This document shows, in pieces, positions 56,765-64,000 of a stretch of 64,000 nt of DNA. Source of the DNA: Brassica napus. Lineage: Eukaryota; Streptophyta; Magnoliopsida; Brassicales; Brassicaceae. A model generated the notes under the pieces. That model saw only the letters and a program-made list of their open reading frames with translations. It did not search any database and was not told the origin of the DNA. Location of the stretch: assembly GCF_020379485.1 (NCBI RefSeq), contig NC_063452.1, positions 41,283,148 to 41,347,147 of the forward strand. Reading direction: 5' to 3'. Position numbers and translations under genes: made by a program. The stretch's first letter is position 1; the number at the start of each line of letters is the position of its first letter.

Positions 56765-57806
56765 TCAAGAATCATTATCATCTACTTGTGTTGTTGTTGT
56801 TGCCCCACTCCCTGAACCTGCATTAGTTTCTTCTGGCCCTTTCGCTGTTTCTTCTCTACTTTCAAACAAGTTCGCCAAGAGCCCACCTTTTGATGAAGTA
56901 GCCTGATCAGGATTTGTTTCAGCTGCATTGGATGTAGCACTCATTTTCTTGTTGCCAAGCTCTAGCTGAAGCTCCTCTGGCACATCATCAACGAGAGAAA
57001 CCGTTTTTCCCTCCATTCCACGAGTTTCAGCGTCTTTAGGAGATTCCTCGTCCTCAGTTAATCCGGATCGCTTAGTCTCATTCTGAAAGAGGTCAAGGCT
57101 TAGCGTAGAGCTAGATCCCGTGGCCTGCGTTGGATTCGTTTCAAGTGCTGGAAAATAAATCAACGAAAGTAATAGAACCTTTAGCATATGAATCTTTAAG
57201 TAAAGCAGTAGTCAATGTAACAGTTGTCTTACTTGCTCCACAGGCTTCAGATCTCAGGACGGTATGGTCATCTTTGGGTGCATCATCACTGGCAAACTGT
57301 GGCATCAGAGAGAGGGTTTGGCCTTCAGGTTCAGTGAGTTTATCCTCTGCAGAAGAGCCACCAACATCTTTCATCTCTGTATCAATAGCCTCAGAACCAA
57401 CACCCTCATCGCTCATAGGATGAAAATCAGTTTGATTCCCAGCGTCTCTCTTGGACTGAGTGGTTGGAGTTTGTTGGTTTAGAGAAGGAACTTCTCTTGC
57501 ATACATTTTAGCTTGGGGAAACAAATCAGTTGTTGGAGTAACTGGAGTGACTTTGCCAGGTAAGAAAACAATGCCTTTAAATTGCTTATCCGTGTCAGCG
57601 ACCTTCACGTTGAGAAAATAGCCAGCCTCGAAAGAACCTTCAACCACACCAGAAACCATCTGACCTATCAGATTCTCATCAATGGCGGTAACAGGTGGGT
57701 TCAGTTGTTGGACTTCATCACTGCGAGGACGACCCCTTTTCCTCTTACTTGGAATAGAAGAGCTAGAGCCTTGATTCGTTTGGTCAAACCTCTCTGGATT
57801 ATCCAT
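56765..57806 (-). CDS. AT-hook motif-containing protein, 318 residues
   Basis: Coding exons 57806-57233 and 57147-56765 joined by a GTAAG...TTTTCCAG intron give exactly 318 codons plus TGA. The ATG is chosen because it opens MDNPERFDQ just after a leader-intron acceptor. An AT hook, KRKRGRPRSD, lies at residues 21-30 and would grip the minor groove of A/T tracts. It is followed by a conserved stretch IGQMVSGVVEGSFEAGYFL and KGIVFLPGKVTPV, as in plant AT-hook proteins of the At5g54930/At5g52890 kind (named from memory). The C-terminal half is acidic and contains two similar modules, ETNPTQATGSSS and ETNPDQATSSKG. It is likely nuclear. No lesion is seen, and it is the one clear host gene here. 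Confidence 0.85.
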
Positions 57807-57818
57807 GATCAAAGTCCC

Positions 57819-58350
57819 CTGGTGATAATAAGAAAAAAACATCTTATCTGATCATAGTTACCTCCACTAATAACAAGACTACAACTTTCACTTAAATACT
57901 ACTGGTGAAGTAGTGATTGTGATTGCATTAAGATTAAGAATAGACTGATCTCAAAACGCAACATACAAACAAAGTTTTTGGTGGCCATGACAGATATATC
58001 ATATATATACAAACGTAAATGTCAAATCCATAAAAAGAAAGAAAACTAGAGTTAATTTAAATCCAATAAAGAATCCATTCTTCTTCAACCATAGTCCATA
58101 GCAAGTTCCATTTCATGAAATTCAAAGATTGATAATCTAACACGAACAGAACAACGGCGCCAGATTCCAAAACATATCATCCAAGAAACGGAAACTTCCC
58201 CGGGAAAAATCAACACTTACGGCGACCTTATTTGCCGTAATCGGAGGGAAACAGTCACTGTTGCTTCGCCTTCCTCTGTACGAATCCGTAGATTCTCTCC
58301 TTCCTCTTGGTTCCTCTTTCTCCTCGCTTACCTTCCTCTAATCGAATGTG
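57819..58350 (-). promoter_or_regulatory. leader exon and leader intron of the AT-hook gene
   Basis: A leader exon of about 130 bases ends at 58221 with a GTAAGTG donor; the acceptor TTATTATCACCAG ends at 57819, twelve bases before the ATG. The 402-bp T-rich leader intron is typical of plant genes. The promoter should lie to the right of 58350, within about 180 bases of the MULE-B end. Confidence 0.65.
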
Positions 58351-59284
58351 GAAACAAATTAATTTTATATTTATTTGAATTTTACCTTATATGGGCCGCC
58401 TCGAATTGTTTCTTTTTAAGCCCAGTTAACTCTATTCGCATGTGTTTTTTGAGAAGCATTGGTGGGTGTCGACTCAACGCAATATACAGCTTAGCTTTGG
58501 GCATATAGTGAACAAAAGAAAAGGACATTGATCTCTTATGGGACAAAGGATAAAAAAAAAAAAATTTTACAACTGCATATTTTAATCTATGGAGACAATT
58601 TTAAGTAATAGAATGGCCGTTCGTCGTAAAAAAAAAAAAAAATCTATGGGGGATAATAATTAGAAAACTACTATATTACCCTTAATGAAAGAGCAATAGA
58701 AGTCATTGAATCTTTTTCTCTCTATTTAAATCTGAACCGTCGGATCATAAGGAAAGAAGATAATATGATATTTACGAAAATGTCATTAATGAAGTATCAA
58801 TCATGTCCATTAGTTCATCTTATCTATGATTTAATCTTGGCCACATGATTACATTCATATCTCTTTCTCTCTCTTTTCTTTTAATCTCAACCACATGATC
58901 ATTTTTTCCTTCTTCAATTACAGCCACACGATCTTTCTTATTTCATTCTTTCATTTGACTAGGTAAAACTTGTATAACTCATACAACTTAACATATTAAT
59001 TTTTTTTATAACTGATATATAAATGTTATAATCTATATAGAATATGTAGCTACTATAATTAACACGTCTAGTAAATCATATTTTTAACATATGAAATAAA
59101 CAAACAAATATCCTAATTGGTATATGATGACAAAATTTCATTTGTTATTTGAGGTTTATTAACTACATTAGTCATATTATCATGATAAACAAACATCAAA
59201 CATATATTTATAGAGCTATGAAGTAAAAATATTGGTACAATCCCTAAACCTAGACATATAAACAATTGATATACTTTTTTATTA

Positions 59285-59770
59285 TATATTAGATGAGTAT
59301 TACTGGTATAACTGGTACAACTTTCACATTTAAGAAATTGACAAAACTAAATTAGTATTCTATATGAGAAAAATAAATCAAATATCTTAGTTGGTATGTA
59401 CTCATAAAGTTTCTCTTAATTTATTTGAAGTTTTGGAATTTTTTTTTGAAAATTATTACAGAACTCCGCAAGTTTACATGATCTACCTTATACTTTTAAG
59501 GTTTGTTAACATGTTTGTCCACTTAATTTTTGGAAAACATACATGAAATGTATTTTTACGAAATTGATGATTTCATTGTAACCGGGCAAAGACATTTAAA
59601 CATAAATAAGTGGTACAACTGAGGTAATTATATTTATTATGTGGTACAACTAATATTTTTGATTTAACTGCAAAAATACAACTATGCACAAACCAGTACA
59701 ACTCAAAAACTAGTATAACTATATACATGAGGTACAACTAGAAAACAGACACAACTACTTGTTATTTTAT
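59285..59770 (+). repeat. MULE-B motif array, forward part
   Basis: AGTATTACTGGTATAACTGG, TGGTACAACTAATATT, CCAGTACAACTCAAAAACTAG and AGTATAACTATATAC words in direct orientation, plus a further forward cluster at 60213-60240 (AGTACAACTAGTATAACTAG). Confidence 0.85.
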
Positions 59771-59828
59771 TTAGTATAAATGATTATACTACCCTTAACG
59801 AAAGTGCATTCTCAACCATTAAATCATC

Positions 59829-60137
59829 TCACATCTCCTTTAATATGAGCCACACTATCTTTCTTCTCTTCTTCTCTCTTTCGGCTGGGACCCACTTCCT
59901 CTTTTTCTCAACCCTAGAATCACTGTGGACACCACCATTGAGCTTCTTCGTCTTAGCCACGACTTCACTCTTCTTTACCGCATCTCTCTCCTTCTTCAGT
60001 GCATATTTCTTCTTCTTCGTTGCGGCATCTCTCTTCTTCACAATAAAGTTCTTTTTGTTCATCGCCAGTGAGTCACTCTTACTCATTGCCGACGCTACCT
60101 CCTTCTTTTTCAGGTGACTCGTGTTTTTTGGAACCAT
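59829..60137 (-). pseudogene. first-exon-like Lys-rich ORF of MULE-B
   Basis: It starts MVPKNTSHLKKKEVASAMSK and is strongly basic (KKRDAATKKKKYALKKERDA, EKKRKWVPAEREKKRRK). It corresponds to exon 1 of the MULE-A DUF1985 gene (MSPKTRLTEKKEKARA, KKRAAVKKKRDAAKRSE) but lacks every downstream exon. It stays open for 102 codons. It could yield a nuclear basic peptide or nothing at all; no evidence of expression is visible. Confidence 0.6.
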
Positions 60138-60404
60138 GATTGAATTTTTTCCTAGCTCCGCATCTATCTTTTTGACCTCAAGAGCAAAAAGATGAAGATG
60201 ATTTTTTTTTTAAAATAGTACAACTAGTATAACTAGTACAACTTATAAACAAATCATTATCCAAATCAAATATTATTAAAAATATATTATTCATGTATTT
60301 GATACATGCAGATGAGAAAGATTAGAACAACATCTTCTTGGTTCTACATCATCTTTTTTTTATCATCTTCGTACGCTGAAAACAAAAAATAAAATTCACC
60401 AAAT

Positions 60405-60580
60405 TAATTGCAAAGTTGTATTAGTTATACATGTTTTACTTGTATCAGTTATAATGGTTATACTCAATCTATTTATACTAGTTATACTCGTTGTAGTTGT
60501 ACTAGTTGTACTAATTTGATTTGTACTAGTTGGAGTTGTACTAGTTGTATTAGTTATACTCTGCGTTCTTCTTTATTTAA
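60405..60580 (-). repeat. MULE-B motif array, reverse part
   Basis: AGTTGTATTAGTTATACATG, TATACTAGTTATACTCGTTG, TAGTTGTACTAGTTGTACTA and GGAGTTGTACTAGTTGTATT: reverse orientation, packed with almost no gap. Confidence 0.88.
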
Positions 60581-60968
60581 ATCTTGTACGTAAAAGATGA
60601 AAATTGATTCCAGATAAAATATAATTGATTAAACATAACTATGGGATGATCGATTTGGGAAAAGAAAGATAAATTTGATGGATAGTTAAAGAAAAATTTT
60701 GATTTTGTTTTAAGGTGGATGAACATTAATGGAGAAGAAAAGAGGAAGAAGAAGAAGAAGATTATGATTAAAGTTGGATTAGGTTTCGAGTCTGGATCCA
60801 GGTCGAATCTGGGTAGGATAGTAATGGCATAAGTTAGTAAATATGTTTAAATCTTTAGGCTTTATAGTCTTTTTCCCCTAATTTTAATTTATTTTTTAAT
60901 TCATTTTTTAATTAAAAATAGAAGAGGTCCATTGTAGATTTTTTTTGGCCTCCTTTGTCTCATTCTAG

Positions 60969-61182
60969 CATTTGATCCATGTCTGGACATATAAACCCAA
61001 AATAGGTATTTTTTTCTCTAGAACATCTACTTAAAAACTTGATCCCTCAAAAAAAATTTAAAGTAATTTTCATCACAAAAACATGTTTTTGAGTTTTTCG
61101 TAATCCTGTATTTTTCACAATGGCGGATCCAGCCTTGTTTTTAAAGAGTTTCAAAAGTTTGGGCTTTACCCAGCTTAAAACA
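60969..61182. other. short spacer between MULE-B and the Helitron
   Basis: AT-rich, no feature recognised. Confidence 0.6.
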
Positions 61183-61329
61183 TCTATCTATCTATATATA
61201 TAAAGTAGAGTTTGTTTTCTTTTTATGCCATGTGGAAGATGGATTTGTTGACATATGTCCACATGTTTTTTCTTTTTGTATTTTAGATATTTTTTCTTTT
61301 AAATTATTACAATTTGTCTCATCACTTTC

Positions 61330-61555
61330 TAATTGTGCACTATCTAATCATTTTCGCATTAACTATCATTATAGTTTGAGAATATATTTTATTGGTCACT
61401 AAAATTTAAAAAATAAGTAAAATAATATAAATATATTTTAAATATTTAATTTATTCACAATTAAAAATAGAATAAACTTTCAATATTTTATTATTTTTAC
61501 TATTTTATATTATTTCTTTTTAAAATTATATATTTATTTTACTATTAAAGTTATA
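61330..61555 (+). repeat. left copy of a 230-bp direct repeat in the Helitron
   Basis: It contains CTATCTAATCATTTTCGCAT, TTTATTGGTCACTAAAATT, TATTTAATTTATTCACAA and TATTATTTTTACTATTTTA. The matching copy is at about 63080-63305. Confidence 0.8.
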
Positions 61556-63079
61556 AAATAACCAAACTAAAAATAAGAAATTAGAACACAACACAAAATT
61601 TAAACCTAAAACCTCCATTATCACTGGGAAAACAAAATTTCATAGTAACACTAATTCAATAGAGGTCTAGAGCTGAAAGGAGATCAAGAACGAAGACTAA
61701 CTTACCTCATTGTACCATTAAGTGTCTTGGCCAGAACAAGTAAAAATAAAAAAAAGGATAAAAAGATAAAATCTGAAACAAAGCAATCTCCCGAACAAAA
61801 ATAAGCGCGATCAAGCACCAACGCAAAGAACCAAAAAAGCGGATCAGAGGGGGAATAATAATCGGAAGGCCAATGTCACCAAGAAGCAGAAAGATACATG
61901 TCTAAAGTACTGGAAGCACAACCACTAGCAAAAAGGTAAGAAACACCTCACAAACTAAACAAGAACAAACAAGGCGCACATGCAAGCGAAGAAACATAAA
62001 GCTTTGATAGAGGGGACCAAAGCTCCAAGAGACTAACTTCACACACCTATACCAAAGGAAACATGGAGAGAAGAGAAATAACTTGAGGGAGGGATAATAG
62101 AAACCAACCACCGCGAAATCCGAGAATAATCTTGAGACCATAAATAACCTTCAAAGCCCACATAGCATACACATGAACGAAAACATTATCCAAACCTGGA
62201 GTGGTAAGCATGGTGAAAGGGAGACCTACAAGAGATACGAGCAGTGATGAAAGCTGCAACGAGATGAGAAAACAAAGAGGGAAAGAGAGACAAAACAAAA
62301 TCAGCAAACTGTGGAGCTGTCCTCGAGCTATGAAAGAGAGCATAGAAGTCAGATCCCCAAAAACTAGATCTTGAAACCCAAGACGAGCAAGGACTATTGA
62401 CGGTAAGCCAACGACGAGGAAGACAACATCAAAGACGACTAAAATCTGACCCAACCCAAGAAGATGCAGTTCCTAACATCAGCCAAAATCTAAGGAAGAA
62501 GAGGAGCAACCAATATTGACTCAATATTGACTGAAAAAACCTACAACGTTATGAGAAACAACCACACAATTTGGAACTCATAAAGTCAATTTACAACAAA
62601 TTCCTTATAATCTCACCGACGAAGAAGGCGAAGAAGAACAAGAGCAGGAGGTGAGTCTTTTTTCGGTGAGGGTGAGAAGCACCACACACTAGAAAGGTAA
62701 ACGAAAAACAAAGTTGGTGACGGCTCAAGGTCAAATTATGGGGAGAGGAAAAAAACATCTTAAAAGTTATAATGTTCAAAAATATGAAAAAATATAACCC
62801 AATTTTGACATTGAAACCATTAATCTTAAAATCGACAAAGCCTAAATGAAAAGTTATTGAAAATTAATTTGTTTTTACATTATATGCTCAATTCATTACT
62901 AACAAGTACTATAAAGACAACAACACATTACTGGTAAAAAAAAACACAAAATATATTAACCTATCACCTACTACTATATAACACACTAAAAAAACCAAAT
63001 AATGCTCTTACAAATAAAATCGACCACAAAATTACATTATCCAAAATGTCATACTCTTAATAACAATAAAATAAAATAA
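61556..63079. other. Helitron interior of unknown origin
   Basis: About 1.5 kb between the two direct repeats. It is purine-rich on the plus strand and has open minus-strand frames (62454-62047, 62141-61902) that are Leu/Val/Phe-rich and match nothing I know. It could be a captured gene fragment; I cannot prove that. Confidence 0.4.
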
Positions 63080-63305
63080 TTGGGGATTATCTAATCCTTT
63101 TCGCACTAACTATTATTATATGAATTTGATAATCTATTTTATTGTTCCCTAAAATTCAAAGATGAATAAAAATATAAAAATATAATAGAAATATATTTAA
63201 CTATTTAATTTATCCACAACTAATAATAACATAATTTTTTATTATTTTATTATTTTTACTATTTTCTATTATTTTATTTACAAATTATATATTTATTTTA
63301 TTCTA
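63080..63305 (+). repeat. right copy of the 230-bp direct repeat in the Helitron
   Basis: It contains TTATCTAATCCTTTTCGCAC, TTTATTGTTCCCTAAAATT, TATTTAATTTATCCACAAC and TATTATTTTTACTATTTTC. Confidence 0.8.
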
Positions 63306-63711
63306 GAGTGAATTTACTCAGTAAACTTATTGACATACAATAGAAAACATAGGTATTGTGATATTGTAACCAATAATTGCTAGGTTTTGGACGAAACAAA
63401 TACTAAAAAAACCATACTGATATATCATATTATATTATTAACCATTCATTCTTCAATTTGCATTATATTTACATTTGACTTATTTAAAAGAATAATATTA
63501 TATAAATATGATTTAAATCTAATAATATCAACTTTACAAAACGACCAATTAAGTGAATTCCTAATTGTAACATTTATTGATAGTGTACTATACCACCTTT
63601 AACAAAAATGGCATCAAAATGGCAAAATGACACACATAAAAATAAAATAAAAACATTTTTTCAAGAAAAATAATTATCAACAATTCCGCGCGTAGCGCGG
63701 ACACCCCCTAA

Positions 63712-64000
63712 TTTTTAATAAAAATCAGTAAAAAATCAGCATTTAAAAGGTTTAAACTCAAGAATAGAGGGGTTAAGAAAGGAAACTTGTAGTCAATTAA
63801 AGGTATCTTCAATTCCACTCTATTTTTCACATTACAGTTTAAAGTAAAAGTGTTTTAATTGTACACTATTTCTCGCTCTATAATAGAGTGAAAAATGGGT
63901 TTTCTATATATAGAATTAATTGTTTATTTTTTTCATGATTGTATTTTGCACCCTAAAACAAAGTACTATTGAAGTATAATTCAACTCTATTATAGAGTTA
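63712..64000. repeat. start of a palindrome-rich repeat, cut by the window end
   Basis: GCTCTATAATAGAGTG (63875-63890) and AACTCTATTATAGAGTT (63983-63999) are near-palindromes, and CCACTCTATTTTTCAC (about 63818) is a half copy. This suggests a MITE-like repeat. Its right end lies outside the window. Confidence 0.4.

Larger units (their letters stand above)
58533..60968. mobile_element. MULE-B: small non-autonomous relative of MULE-A
   Basis: Ends CTCTTATGGGACAAAGGATA (58533) and, reversed, CTAGAATGAGACAAAGGAGG (60968) match the MULE-A ends. The left 400 bases match the MULE-A left end (ACCGTCGGATCAT, ATGTCATTAATGAA), and 59460-59650 matches MULE-A 43090-43260, including a 32-base identical run. 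The transposase and DUF1985 exon 2 onward are missing. The flanks show only a weak possible duplication (ACATTGATC and CATTTGATC). Confidence 0.8.
61183..63711 (+). mobile_element. non-autonomous Helitron
   Basis: It begins TCTATCTATCTATATATATA after an A (61182) and ends ...CACCCCCTAA (63711) before a T, the expected A^T insertion. A hairpin with stem CCGCGC/GCGCGG and loop GTA (63686-63700) lies 11 bases before the CTAA end. No Rep/helicase gene is present. The exact left end could be 61183, 61187 or 61191 because TCTA is repeated there. Confidence 0.88.

Noticed and set aside
59845..60117. plus-strand frame rich in Phe and Ser
   Set aside because: It is antisense to the Lys-rich MULE-B ORF.
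58524..60977. confident 9-bp target duplication for MULE-B (ACATTGATC/CATTTGATC)
   Set aside because: Three of nine bases differ and part of the right word also occurs at the MULE-A right end, so it may be element sequence.

Overview
This is a repeat-dense block of a plant nuclear genome, most likely a Brassica or close Brassicaceae relative. The base composition, GT-AG introns, the transposon families (CACTA, Athila-like and copia LTR elements, DUF4283-type LINEs, Mutator-like elements, Helitrons) and an LTR element built on a TACGTA-centred palindrome all fit. The genus is an inference, not something the sequence proves. Only one gene looks like an intact host gene: a two-coding-exon AT-hook protein gene on the minus strand (CDS 57806-56765).

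Layout. A worn Helitron 3' end lies near 574-599. A complete CACTA element spans 1490-7086 with a TGT target duplication; it holds a stub of a TNP2 transposase, an inverted piece of an Athila ORF and a broken Transposase_24 gene. A LINE fragment (8007-10174) is cut by an Athila-like LTR element (10175 to about 18078) with a broken pol but an open downstream ORF that seems to have its own promoter and leader intron. A heavily decayed copia element (21502-27181) is bounded by 141/143-bp LTRs and a TAATT duplication. A small unknown ORF lies next to a 312-bp tandem duplication (27524-28545). A copia relic fused to a LINE relic, both on the minus strand, fills 28760-35245. A short non-autonomous Mutator-like element (36167-37599) has a perfect 9-bp target duplication.

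The most interesting region is 39333-60968. A large Mutator-like element (MULE-A, 39333-55217) carries a decayed mudrA-type transposase on the plus strand and, convergent to it, a five-exon DUF1985-type gene with a lysine-rich first exon. Its non-coding DNA (transposase leader, convergent intergenic space, first intron of the DUF1985 gene) is packed with degenerate copies of a short motif, roughly TAGTATAACTAGTACAACT, whose orientation flips once near 43480. A second, much smaller element of the same family (MULE-B, 58533-60968) has lost the transposase and most of the DUF1985 gene but kept the motif arrays and a first-exon-like ORF. The arrangement resembles Arabidopsis VANDAL elements, where an element-encoded anti-silencing protein binds a short motif clustered in the element's own non-coding DNA. 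That functional reading is inference.

A 7.5-kb LTR element without pol (46740-54255, TACTA duplication) has jumped into the motif array inside the first intron of the DUF1985 gene. Its LTRs and leader carry arrays of a perfect 24-bp palindrome; the leader array has exactly 12 units of 35 bp. A 2.5-kb Helitron (61183-63711) closes the window, followed by the start of a palindrome-rich repeat. The nesting order (LTR element into MULE-A; Athila-like element into LINE) gives relative insertion ages. No tRNA, rRNA or CRISPR was seen.
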